Assembly: GCA_035079385.1 (NCBI GenBank)
Contig: JAVHKY010000013.1
Location: forward strand, 620,001 to 684,000
Source: Aspidiotus rigidus
Lineage: Eukaryota; Arthropoda; Insecta; Hemiptera; Diaspididae
Reading direction: 5' to 3'
DNA: 64,000 nucleotides
In this document: piece by piece, positions 47,923 through 61,000 of the stretch
How the letters are laid out: the number at the start of each line of letters is the position of its first letter
Numbering within the stretch: the stretch's first letter is position 1
Program-made: the position numbers and the translations under genes
The notes under the pieces: model-generated
Seen by the model: only the letters and a program-made list of their open reading frames with translations
Databases searched by the model: none
What the model was told of the DNA's origin: nothing

Positions 47923-49299
47923 TCTTACAAATCTTTGCAATTGGTATTATCTTTCTTTTTTTCTTTTCTTAAAAATAAATCTTTTTTTCTATCTTTATTT
48001 TTGCTCTGAAATATTTGTCAATTTTCAACTCTTTTGCACTTTACATTTTCAACATGACTATCCTCTTTTTTTCTGAATCTCCTTTCTTCTGTATCTTTCT
48101 AATCAAATTACTATTGTTATAATAATATTATAATATTCTTGACTATAACAATGAATAAGACCTTTCCATACAGTACTTCTTTCAAGTCTATTTCTAATAA
48201 TTTTCTCTAATCGCTCTGATTATAAATACTATAACAATCTTAATTTATTAGTAATGTTTGCTCGTCTATTTCAGTCAATTCTTACAATAATTAAAGGTTA
48301 GTCATTTATAGCATTTAGATAGTATTATGTATTTGGTCTCATGTGTTGCTTTTATTACACTCAGGGAAATTTTCTACTTAAGATAAGTGCAAACCTACCA
48401 TTTTTTTGTTCTTCATTTTTTATTATTGATACTTAACTATACTTTGTTTTTTACCCAATTTTTCTAAAGTACAATCAAACTGTGAATTTTTTTTTGACAA
48501 TTGAGGATTTTTTTATAGTTCCTTGATGTTATGTAATACAAATTACAAACTTTACCAACTATTCAGCACTAAAGATAAAGAAGTGTGTTTAAACATACCA
48601 ATAAAATCAATCATGTTGGAAAAACAAAATTATGAGAAATGGTCCTTGAAAATATGATACCCAATAATAAATGAATATTATATATATTTTGTATGCATTC
48701 CATTATAACATTTTTGACGTGCATCTAATCTATTGTGATGCTGACAAGTAATTATTCATTCTGACACATATCTCCAACAATTCATAGGGTTTTACTACTA
48801 GCAATATACTGATTGTTTAAGTTGTTATGATGTACATTGTACATAAACCCGACTTATTTAGGTACTTGATTCAAACTCTCTCTCAAAATTCAACTTTTAT
48901 ATAATATTCTTACTGTATTTCCACTGATGATCAACATAATATTTCCTCTATCTTCTGCAAACAGTTCTATTCCACATATAGTTGGATATATTGTGTACAT
49001 ATATAATTAATATAATTTTTATTCTAACATAGACTTTATTTGTGGAGTCATAAGACAGCATTTTGTTGTTACTGCAAAATGCTTATTTTATCCTCATAAT
49101 TACTAACCTAACCCCTATTATTATAAGAATTTTGCATGTGGCGCTAAGCCTTTATCTTGGAAATTTATGTCTAATCCTTCAATTATATAAGTTTTTATAT
49201 ATATTTTATAGCTTCCCCCTTCAAAGCACTATATTCACTTGATTTGTAAATTAGGTAGTTGATTTTTTATCAATTAATTGACGCTACTGTATTTGTCAC
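47923..49299. other. non-coding 3' flank of ATRX
   Basis: AATAAA-like signals occur shortly after the stop (for example near 47973). The rest is AT-rich, with no gene or structured repeat seen. Confidence 0.4.
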
Positions 49300-49520
49300 T
49301 TTTTTGAGTTGAATGAACTCCATATTTTGATGTGGTTTTGTATCCAGTCACCCTTGGTTGAATGAACTGTCCACTTTTATACTTTACTGTATCCATCACC
49401 CTTCTGAATTGAATGAACTGTCCGCTCTCATGCGCTACTGTATCTGTCATATCTCTGAGTTGAATGAACTGTCTGTTTTTAAGTGTATTGGTCACCTCTT
49501 CTAGTTGAATGAACAATTTG
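49300..49520. repeat. about 60-bp tandem repeat, four units
   Basis: Units begin GTTGAATGAACTGTCC and contain TACTGTATCCRTCAC. They diverge by about 10-20 percent by eye. The minus strand is open across all units (repeated GQFIQ), but nothing else supports coding. Confidence 0.8.
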
Positions 49521-50657
49521 TTTTTGTGAATGGCCTTGAGCCATCATTAATTCCGGAGCCATGAGTTCTCTCATGCATTTTCAGTGTTCAAATACATATG
49601 TAGAATAAAACTATAACTGCAAAAAGTATTTTTGTGACTTTTTTTGAATGTGAAGTAATGATATGTTGGTGAGCCAGTCCTCTTGAATCTCTCTGTCACT
49701 TAAATGCAGAGAGTTGTGAATTGAAGACATTTGATGGGTGTCATTCGACAAAAACGTTTGGATTACAAAATCTTAATTCTTAAATGAGGATTCTTAAATT
49801 ACTATGCTTATATTTAAATTCTATGGATCCATTTGGTGAAGCAAAATAATGTCATCAGTTGATTAGGATTTTTTGCTGAATCTATCCTACTGACAAAAAG
49901 CAAAATGCTGGATGTACCTATACTTTCTATGTACAATAGTTGTATCTCAATGTTAACTACAATAAGAGTCTAAATGAAACTATTTTCAACTTTGCTGGCT
50001 CACGTAAATGTACCAAAATGCGCCAAATTTGCTGAGGTTCTCATAGATGAAAAGTTCCTTGAACTTTTTCACTCAATTTCTAAGTGAAATTTAGCGCTGA
50101 TTCCAAATAAGATACTTTAATGACTAGTACAAAATTTTAAAAGGGTGCCATTTAATTCTCCGGTAGAATAGAGGGTCAGTACAAGTGTACAACAATAATA
50201 ATAGGTTGTACGCCAGAGTAAATTGACTAACAACGAAAAATAGAAAGGACATGATAAAAATGAAATTTATATAATCATGACAAGTAAATGTAATCACTAC
50301 AAAATTTTGGATTTATACGACTAGTAAACTTATTGTACACTAACTTGGGTACGGCAAAAAAGTGAATCTTCACAATTAATAAGAAGCTTCGCATGACTGA
50401 TTCAGAATGACAAAAAATGTTTGAAACATCGCTAGACCATGATTAATATCTGTCATTTATATAAAAATGATTCAAATAGTTGTATCAATGATAATATTAG
50501 TACTTAATAAACATTTAAAAAAATTACTGAATAATGAGAAACTGTTTCGCTAAAGCTGGCCATTTTCTCCAAATGGAATGTATAATTTTATACATACAGG
50601 CTGCTGACACACTTATACAAGCACACAACAAAATATGGAGTTAAAAGGGTATAACTA

Positions 50658-50792
50658 CAGTCTGTTCCACGAGAGTTTGGTATTATAGAGGATAGGCAAC
50701 CCATGTCACTCACGCTTATTTTACGTTACGGAATGCGAATGGAATGCGGGTTCCCCGTGATTTATAATACCAAACTCTCGTGGAACAGACTG
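50658..50792. mobile_element. 135-bp MITE with TA target duplication
   Basis: Perfect 30-bp inverted ends begin CAGTCTGTTCCACGAGAGTT (50658-50687, 50763-50792), flanked by TA (50656-50657, 50793-50794). This fits a Tc1/mariner-type non-autonomous element. No coding capacity. Confidence 0.9.
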
Positions 50793-51376
50793 TAAGGATT
50801 TTTTGCAGGTAGGAATCATGTTTAGATTCAATTTTTACTTTTTTTAATGCAACCCATACTTACTTATAATATCATTCAGTAGTAGACTCTATTGTTGTAG
50901 GCTGTTGAAAGCTATATTTATAAATCAATAGGGTGGGCTTTTGAATGGTGCTCACATGATATTGCACAAAAACAAAGGAAGAGAAGAAGCAGCTGAACGA
51001 CCTGGTAATATCCTAAAAAGTTGATCCCATCAAGGATAGCCTATATTTACTGCTTGGGCCACTTGATAGTTTTCGGTCGCAATTTACACACGTCCGAAAT
51101 AGTATACCTATGAGATTAATTGTTTAGTGTTCATTACATATTTTACTTATAACTTAAGATGGTTTATCATCAACAGGAATAAAATTAAATCATAGGTAAT
51201 CGTGTTACATCTTCGTACAATATTAATTTTAGAGTATGAATTTACATTCTGAATGACTGTAATTATTTTCATAGGTATTAATTGTTACCTATCTTTTATG
51301 GCTATTCCGTATCGGTTTGGAAACGTCGATATCGCTTACAAAAATCTATTCCGTCGCAAAATACGAGTATCATGAC

Positions 51377-54300
51377 CTAATACACATTATACCGCTTGTA
51401 ATAGGCTTTGATCCATTGTTTGAAAATTTTTTCATACAATTTTCTCGCCTGTGTAACGCTAGTTGGATCAAAAACGTGTGTAGCACGTAAGTCCAAATGG
51501 TGAGCAGCCTTCTTCAAAACGACTATTTCGATAGAAGACGATTTCGACGGTTTGTATTTTACGACTCCACCAGTTATGCACGGATCTAGTTCGCCGTTAC
51601 TTTCGGTTGGTCATGGAACAAACGGAAAGCATTTAAAAATCAAATCACATGTAAGTTTCCAAACAATCATCATGAACCAATTTTCTCCCATTTTTTCAAA
51701 GTTGATTCGCGTGTATCTCCGCAGAGTATTTCAACGGATGACCCCCTCCCCCCGCAATATCCCAGCAGGCCGTGTGAAAAAACGTAAAAAGCTGCAATAA
51801 CTTGCGTTCTGATGAAGGGAAAAAACGAAGGAAATTTCTCCCCTGAATTTATACAAACGGAGGAAAGTACTACGATTCATGAAAGCATTTCTTCAGCAAT
51901 TCCTTTTTCCTCCCTAAAATCACAGTTACACTCTAGACCCTCGTTTAAGTTGACAGTGAACACTTGATTTTGGTATGAAAAATAGTAATTCTCACCTGAA
52001 AATAATATTTGAAGCCGCGCTAATATCCTTACCACCGTACAGCTTTTCAGCAATATTTTGGTCCGGATGTAATCTATAACTTGAATAGCATTGTTTGTAA
52101 AATTCGGAAAAAGTCCAATTACGTTGTAAGAACATGTCCGTTTGACCATTTGTACAATAAGGCATGACCATATCCAAGCAAGACTACATGTTCGAAAGTA
52201 AATAGAGAAATGTTTAAAAATCAAAATGATTCTCATTATATGAAAAACGGGTCAAAACAAGAATGTAATATATCGTTGAGAAAAATGAGGACGAAAAGAC
52301 AAGTGAGCAGATGTTGCACCTTGGAGAACAAATTTTTGTGTATTATACTGAGGTAATTGATTTATTTTTTACCATCATCTTACTTTTTGACGAGAAACGT
52401 ATTCTGTGGAGGGTCATTTGAGGAAAGAGGGCGCGGTCTTTGACCTACTGTCAGGGCTTGAAAAAATTTCGATCGTCGAACAATAACGATTACGAAGAGG
52501 ATTGTTCAGCAATATTTATGACGGGGAGGTTAAGAATAATTTCTACTATCGAGCAATACAAGAAAGGGAGGACAGAAAAATTCCTACCGTTGGGCAGAGT
52601 TGTTCTTCCGAAGAAAGTTAGGCCACTGATCTTGTTTCAGGAACTTCAAAATTCCGTCAGACTTCCGAGTTCTTGGAAGAATTTTGACTTTCTCATAATA
52701 TAATGGATCCTGATCGATTACCTATATATCAGGCTCAAAATCGGTATCTAACAGGATTTTGTACTATGTACGCACCTGAATATCCCAACCATGGTTATCA
52801 ATATCCCCCCACGCGCTGCCGTTCGAATTGAAACATGGAACCATTCCTGTATAATTGAAATATACCGATGCTACTTTCGACATTCTTTCCACTAATCGGA
52901 TACCTGTTAAATCGTAACTACTCAAGTAGCTGCACATGACCTATAATACCAACCGTCAAATTTTTTTGAATACCAATAGAATTATGAGTAATACTACTAT
53001 TATATTAATCTACGAGTAGGCCCACGAGTACCGGTACTTAAACCCAATTTAGACAAATACTTTTTATAGAATGTTGAGCTTCGGTTCCATCAGAATAATT
53101 ATAGGCCTATTATTGATTCTACTTGATAAATTTTCCAGCCCTTGAGATATCAGGGCGAAGAACAAAACCAAATCCACCCAAATGTTGATGACTGTTTGAA
53201 TTCTTTATGAAAATCATCCATTTCTTACTTTGTAAAAATAATATTGATGAATCTGGATTTCCTCAAAGAACCCTGAATTGAGAAAAAAATTGCTTCCCCT
53301 GCACCCTTTTATCTTGTCAACATTGGAAATTACAGTATGTATTACTTTTGTCTCATAAAATTGGTGAAAATATACTCATAAAATTAGACATCAAACTCAT
53401 TAACCTTCTCACATTCAGTATTCTTGACTCCATACCTAGTTTTGCAATTACGCAGACGATGTATCAGAAGTGAAGGCTCAAAAGAGAAGAGTTAAAGTTA
53501 GCCAATGTATTAGACTCCTACTTACCTTTACAGGGTTTGAAGGCAATGGGTTCAGAAAAGTTGTTGAATACGGATAGTTCACCATAGAAACGGCTGAAAA
53601 CATATCTTCAAGCAAAAGGCGAAATTTAAACATATCATCTTTCGTATTCAGAGGACGGCATAATTTCCAGATTTTACTCAGCCACATACGACCTTCCCCT
53701 GGAAAGTGAGCACAGTAGAACTCTAGCAATCATGTTTATGTTGATAGAAAAAAAAAAAAAAAATTAAAAAAGAAGAAAATAGGAAGATAATTCCTAATGG
53801 TCGTTGACAGAGATCATAAGACTGATATGCTAGGTCCGGGACAAAATCATGAAATATATTATTCAATTGATTAATAAGTTTTTTTTTTTTTTTGTAACGC
53901 ATAATTGAAATATCAGCCCGTCTTAGACATCTCTCCATAACGTAGCTTTTTCATCAGAATTTTTTCACAGTGTAGCCTTTTAAATTCGTCTACGTTTTCT
54001 CTCACCACATAATTATATCCTCTTCTCATCAATTGAAAAACAATTATGATACAAACTTAAAAAGACGAAAAACGCACTCTAATTGGGCAAAATTGAAGAC
54101 TTACTTGTTTCAGTGATATGCAATAGTTCGTCCCAAAACAATCTAATATTTTTAGAACAAAGCTTATTCTCATCGGCAAAAATCGAAGTCACTTTTTTGG
54201 GAAATGCGTCGCAAGATGGTATCATACCAGAGAAACCCCAAATAGGAGCGGATGATGCGAGTGACCTTGAAAATAAAATTATTGTTTTAGGATATCGGCG

Positions 54301-56559
54301 AGGGAATGCAAAACAAATCAATTTTTTCTATACATGCGATGTTAAAATATGGCGTTTTGAATGCATCTGTAGGTGCTGTCAAAGTTTAAATTCACCCACA
54401 GCTACATTAACGTGAAAGAAAAATAAATCGCAGCCAATGGCGTTCGAGTATTCGTTGATTGAATTTTGTTTCAACATCATTTATAGAAAATAAAAATATC
54501 TTACAATACACGCGGGTATCGTGAACGTTCACCAATTCGGCAAATTGCTCTACTCGCCTCCGGCTCAGATCGCAATTTTTGCCTCGTACGTTGGGTAAAC
54601 ACTCACTTTACCCACATCAATAGTAACATACTATTGATGCGGTGTCTACCTGTAGTTGGTGGGGCGCGACTGGCTTTGGGGTTTGAAAATATTTACCAAT
54701 GGTTGAAGCGGTCCTGTAGGTGACTGAGCTCATTGGTCAAGTGTTTTTGGGTCAATATGCAAAACTGGAAAATTTCTCTGGGGTTTTCAATGGGATTGAG
54801 GGAGGTAGTATTGCTATGGAGGGGTTAGCCACGGGGGATTCGCAAAATTGGAAAATTTTCCTGAGGTTTTAAATGAGGTTGGGGGTACAGAAAAGACATT
54901 AAAGATGTTAAAAACGAGAGAAGAGGGGAAAGCAATGGAAGGGTGTGGAATCAAAGACAGAGGTATTGAAAAGAGGGAGGATTCCTTTAGCAGTTTACAG
55001 TCGCATTTCGAGTCCATGTATACTCTTAATATCCTCAGATCTCTTTTTAGCAGACTCAAGAATGTTATTTCTACTAACAAACTTAGCGGCGAGTAATTGC
55101 CTAGCGGTCTATATTAGACCAACGAAACGACAGCTGATAAATTTAGACTACAAGAACCTTTTGAAATCAAGAAGAACAGCACGTCAGCTTTCTCTAACAG
55201 ACAAAAGTTCACCTATACGGACTGAGATCCATCTTGCATATCCAAAACTCCTTCAGAGACGGTTGGCCTTCGAAAAGATAAAATGGGAGCAGTCTTACCC
55301 TATTAAGAGAGCGTCTGATCGGATTTATCCAAGGTTTAAAAATTGATGATTTGTGGCGATAGGTTACCCTTCAAATACCGCAGGGTATTTCATTCGTATC
55401 CAAGCAGCCAACATGCCTCCATACGATCCTCCAAAAGCAATTACCGGATTGGGTACATCGTGCCCTCGATAGATTGATTTTTTTTTCTTTTCCTCTCTTA
55501 AATGGTAGACCACATCAACAAAATCTGCCAACGCCTGTTGGGTTGTCAAGTAAGAATAATATCTTGGGTCCTAGGAGGACATACGATACGAGTTGTCAAT
55601 ACTGTATGCTTCGATGGTGGAACAAACAATGACGGTAGTAAAGTGCTATCTTACTGAGTACGAAAATCTTCCAAAAGGCATAGACTTGCCGTAAAATCGA
55701 TGCTCGGCAAAGACAACGAGAGCTCGAAATCTGGTGGCTGATTCCCACAAAAATCCCTAAGGTATACGATCAACATTTGTTACTGTATGATATTTATCTT
55801 GAAGTATTTCTAGGAATTAATACTTACTGTATTCTGGATGAATGCTTCTATAGGACCCTCATTTCCTGTATAAAAAAATACTGGTCCGTAATTTGGTTCC
55901 CAGAAAGAATCATTCACGCAGTAGCGGAGTGCAAATGTTCGATTATCGAGGAAACTGAAATGGTCGACCTATATTCATAATTATATTAAATTTTACTCTC
56001 ATGAACATGGTAACACTTTTCTATGCTCTTAAGCAAATTACTGAAACGAAATATTTTCATCATTATATGAAAATAATCAAAAATATTTCTAAGCTGAGTA
56101 TGTCTATGCTGGATATGCAATGCCTTTGGTCGTCTACTTAGGATTTCGAAAAATTGTCTGATACCCATTCGGACCTTTTGAACAGTATTTCTTGAACTTT
56201 TGGAAATGAAGGACCTCTTAGACGTTTTGTTGCTTTTCTGTAGCCCAGCTTCCTCCCTTTACAAACAATCATCATAGGTAATTAAACTAAGAATACTTGA
56301 AAATTGTAATTTTCACTAGATATCTAACCGTCCTCGTAAGAGTGGCTCCACGGCCCCTCTGCGGCGGCTGTGCAACTAAGTTACGCATCGCTATCTTATT
56401 TAGGAAGAATACTAAATGTTGATCATCACGTACCGGGACGTTGAGAAACTTCTCTCTATACAGATATGAGTGAACTGGTAGCACTTTAAAGCTAAGGAAA
56501 ATTAATCCGAAAAAAAATAATGGCGATAAAATAGTACAGCGAACACGTTCTATTATCAT
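51377..56559 (-). CDS. S28 serine peptidase, Pro-X carboxypeptidase/DPP2-like
   Basis: This family removes residues next to proline, in lysosomes or secreted. Nine exons on the minus strand: 56434-56559, 55828-55968, 55655-55756, 55368-55570, 54105-54265, 53526-53698, 52776-52940, 51996-52183 and 51377-51599. They join to 494 codons, 493 residues, normal for the family. The N-terminus has a hydrophobic signal or anchor (residues about 9-30). Then come VDHFSFLDNRTFALRYCVND and FYTGNEGPIE. The nucleophile box is GGSYGGM, Ser at about 172. The acid is in NGELDP, Asp at about 425. The base is in AHHLDLR, about residues 453-454. Trp of the usual DPW is replaced by Cys (DPCITGG), a variation next to the catalytic Asp. 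The catalytic triad itself is intact. PRCP versus DPP7 cannot be decided. Confidence 0.93.
54500..55367. other. intron of S28 gene, nothing recognised
   Basis: A long open frame on the plus strand (54945-55346) lies here, but codon use is random-looking, no domain is seen and it is antisense to a spliced gene. I see no repeat ends. Confidence 0.4.
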
Positions 56560-57523
56560 GATGGGATTATTTATAATAAACTAATCGCGATCTTCGGACG
56601 TAAGAGATGATAAAAAATTGAGATGATCGAATCAAGTACGCGTGCTGTTCATACTAATTTTTTTTCTACATTATTACTCATCCATAGAATCTCAATGACC
56701 GCAATATTTCACGATAAAAGTATTGACAATCAATTAAGAATTATATTATCGTCAAATTGAAGTAGGTATACGCCTCCCGTGATACATCGATGTTGAGTTT
56801 GTTTATAGATAAACATTGCATGGTTGAAAAAATACCCTATAATAATAATTTTGATTTTTCAATTTCAAATGATTTTTTTTATAATTTATATTACGCACCG
56901 AAGTCTGAGAGTGAATGTTTTTGACACTATCAGCTTGTAATTTATAATTTTTAAAGTTTTTGATTGAACAATTAAGTAAAAGGTAATCGAGTGTAGATTT
57001 ACTCAAGTCCCTTTCTTCTAGATTGCTCTTGACACAACATTTTATCTAAGCGCAAGGTCACATCGAAGATGAGGGGCGGGGAGGTGGGGGGGTCCAACGC
57101 AGGAAGAATCATTGATAAGAACATAAATAGATAAAATAAATATTCTGACCATACTCCCCAAAGAAAATTTATGTAAACACTCCTGTGTCCGGATGAGTCC
57201 CTCTCAATGGGGATATGAGAAAAGGATTTCTCAAGTCCCTCGACATTCTCCCAGCCAGTTATATATCTAGAAGGTACTAGCGGGATGGCCCGTGATCACG
57301 ATTTTTATCGTATAAAACTTGGGAAGATAAGAATTTATCCCCTCTCTTCCACTTAAACTGGCTGATACCACTGCTATTCCCAACCAAAGTAAACTTTTTG
57401 ATTTGCGCACACATCTCTGTTTCAGAAAGGAAAAGGATCACTCCAAGGAATTCCTACGCCAAAAAGATGAACAACACGTCATACTTCTCTGTAATTTGAA
57501 GTGGAAAGTCTCTCACTATTATA
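56560..57523. other. spacer between S28 and transporter genes
   Basis: No gene, repeat array or element end was recognised. It contains the presumed promoter of the minus-strand S28 gene just above 56559. Confidence 0.4.
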
Positions 57524-57651
57524 GTCTGATCGCAAATAGAATGGGACACGTAAACAAACCCGCGAACCACTTCCTCGCATTGTAATCAATTTTTGTGCAT
57601 AAAAGCGGGTCGCGGGTTTATTTACGAGACCCATTCTATTTGCGATGAGAC
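57524..57651. mobile_element. palindromic MITE, copy 2
   Basis: The 128-bp palindrome shares CGCAAATAGAATGGG ends and CAAACCCGCGA inner blocks with the copy at 13560-13688. The flanks ATA/TAT again fit a TA duplication. The two copies differ in the outer eight bases and by scattered substitutions. Confidence 0.8.
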
Positions 57652-58049
57652 TATAGTAGGTGTACCTATAATTGGAAGTTTAAGGTTCTCTGGGTACATC
57701 TTACCCTACGGTTGTCCTGACCTTCAAATAGGTGAATATAACACCCAAAGGCATTCAGCGTCGAAAATACTTCTAGAAATACCTTCAACAGTTCGTATTC
57801 ATTCCAAAAGTTTGAAATTTGTTCATGACTGTGTGTTATTGGAGGAATTAGCACAGCCTACTCTTTCTATCTTAAGATCGTTTTGCGACATTTGAAGATT
57901 CATCAACAATTTTCTCCACTTAGCCACTTTTATTATAGCGATGAAGATCGTTTAAACAAAGAAGGAGGGAGTCATCACATATTCATCGTTCTAAGTGCTA
58001 ACTCTTCTCTTTTAATCGCAGTTTATTCTACAAAAGTACAAAACTTAAT

Positions 58050-61000
58050 CTATGTAGAATTTGTATTATGGTCTTTCTGAACAGCGGCTAACAATTCTCT
58101 AAAACTGAAAGTCGTTCCTAACAAAAATGCGGTAAATCCGACTATTATTGAAGTTATCGCTATAGGAACTCGCCAACTCCAGTAACCATTTTCGCGGTGT
58201 TTCATTAAAATGAGATCAGCAATCGGCGTGTAAATAAGTGCCAAAAATGAAGTACCAAGAGCGCCAAGAAACGATATGAAGAGATCATAATGCGGTACGT
58301 TCATAGCCACAAAATCTGCAAGTTTTAAGACATAATAAGTATAAGTATCTAGGTAAGTATACGCGCATGGTGGTTAGAAAAATGTTATTTCTTTTTTAAT
58401 AAAAATATTTTTCATAGTTACAAGTCAGAAGCACCAATACGGATCTTAGAATGTACTCGTAAAGGTGGTAGGAGCTGAATGGCCACGAGGCGGTGTGCTT
58501 TTGAACCCAAGGTAGAAGAATTAGTACAGGTAAGAAGAACTGAAGAGCATATGTGAACAGAATACTGAAAACCATACTACCGACCACAATTTGAGTTATT
58601 CTGAAATTGAGAAAAACCCGATGAAAACATGAAAATTAAGAAATTTTTACAGAAATGGTCTCACTGACGAACATATTTTTAATATCGAGGTTGAATGTCA
58701 GAGCTCCCGCTACATCATCTCCATGCTTATAATATCCAATAAAACCAATTGTTATCATCAATGAAGCGATCACCCCAATGGACAGATTGAGAACTCCGAA
58801 AACGCCGAGGAACTGTTTTTTATCTATCATATTTTGTTGTAGTGGTAAGATCTGAGATAACAATATAAATAAATAAAATAATTTAAGATTGTTAAAAAGC
58901 GAAAGAGTCGCAGAAGAGTGTGATATATATGGTAGACTTCTTTGAGGTCTATTTATACTTCGTATAGCTTAATTCTGCTTATATAAATCTACCAAAACGA
59001 CCCTTCTCTGTCTCGGACGATAAAAGTGGTTTTTGGAAATACAAATTTCAAGTATGCGTTGATATCCGAACGGTTCGCCTCTCGCTACGTAGAGCGAGCT
59101 TCTCTTTGATCATACTCTGCCTTGCTGGCTACTCCAGATCGAAAAATTGGAGCACAAGCGCAGATCTAGGCCCTCATTATTGACTATACACCTAGTAGAG
59201 TTTTTAACGTTCCCCATCCTCTCCTCGAATCATCAAAAAAGGCCACATCTTAAAACTCTGTATGAGAAAAGATATATAAAATATTGAAGTTTGTCTCATA
59301 TTATTTGATAAGTAATGTGGTCTTCTTTAGAAGTGAGGAGAGGAAAATCGTTTTTCGTGGAATCGTCAAATACACCCATTCAGTGCTGGTATTCAATCTT
59401 TTTCACTCTTCTGTAAGGGGTTGACACACCATCTTTCGCCAGTGTTATTTGTTCATTATTCATCTATTGTTTTTTTCTTTTTTTTCTTTTTTTTTCCATA
59501 TCATAAATCTTTCAGTTTACTCTTGTCTGCCCCCTAATGATCAAATGGCCTCCATATATCTGTAATTATTATTATTGTATCTATTCATTTATTTTTTTTT
59601 TTTTATTCTTTGAAATGATTGGTTTGTGGAAGGGTTTGAGGAATTGGACATGGGACCAGTGTTGGAGTGGCTAGTGGTGGACATATTATTATTATTATTA
59701 TTTTTTTAATTATCCTTATTTCTCTATTATTTTTATTTTGTTTCACTCTCTCTTTTTTTTTCTCTCGTTTATAGTGCCCTCCTGTCATTGGCCGATCGGC
59801 TGTTAGAGAGCACTCTAATATAAATAAATAAATAAATCTATCGCCACTTTGCCGTCTTCCACCAATAGCCCTTTGAAGCATCTAAGCAAACACGAGAAAA
59901 GTTTTTTTCATTGTACAGTACGAATTCTGATGGCAACACTGCGCTATATGATCGCATGAAAGTTTCTTCTATCTCTCACTTGAACGCTTTGAAGCTTCAA
60001 ACCTGAAAGTGGCGACAACTGGCCATACGCACTGGCGAAAGATGGCCAAAACTTCAAATCAGAGTGGCGACAACTGATCTAAAACTGGCGAAAGATGGTG
60101 TATCAACCTATCCAATTTATTAAGGCATTTTACTATTTTCATGCTTCTATCGATCTTACACACAATGGGCGAACGTTTTTTCCAGGGTTTCTCGTCGTAA
60201 GAATAAATTTCTACTTCTTCCTTATTTGAAGACAGACAGTCTCTTTATTGACAGGAATTCCAATTAATCTATATCACTACTTCGATATAGGAAATAGGGC
60301 TTACCAAACAAATACCTTCTAAGGCATACACTACAGTGCCAAAGCACAAAGGCAGATTTTCCCATTCACCGATTAAAGCACGTTCGGAAATAGGTGGTAG
60401 ATTTTGAAGGCTATGTAAAACAATTAACCCGAGCGCAGTGAATATCGAAAAATTGGCCACTGTCGAGAGAGGGGCGATATATTTCAACTCTCGAATAAGC
60501 GCCGTCGCCCAAATCAAAGGTAAAATCATGGTCATGTAGCTCGATATGCTGATATAAATTTCGTGACAGTCAAATATCTGCAACAATAAATATAATGATA
60601 ACGCCTGTTGCAGGTGCGCAAAAAATAAAGATCTTGTTTTTGAGTCGGAGAAAACATTTATCATTCCTGAAGTAGAAGCAGATGAAGAAATAGAAGAAGA
60701 CAATTGAACCCTCCTTACTTAAGGTAGGCTTCTAGATTATGAATCAATATACTAGCAACATACGGTATGACACTAGATTATAAATTGATCAAACAAGCCA
60801 GGAGGAAGAGAGGTGTAACCTCACCCTCCTTCATATATATATACAGGCTGTACAAATTTATCTATTGTCCAACAATATTTGTACATCTCATTTAGGTTCA
60901 GGCCCGCAACCAAGGCGGCCAAGGAAGGCTGAGTCGCCCCAGGCACTTCACGAGCCTCTCCTACAAATGGACTCCGGTTACGCAGTTGAATCATACCCTT

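Noticed and set aside
54945..55346. 133-codon plus-strand frame in the S28 intron
   Set aside because: No domain, no splice context, and composition like non-coding sequence.
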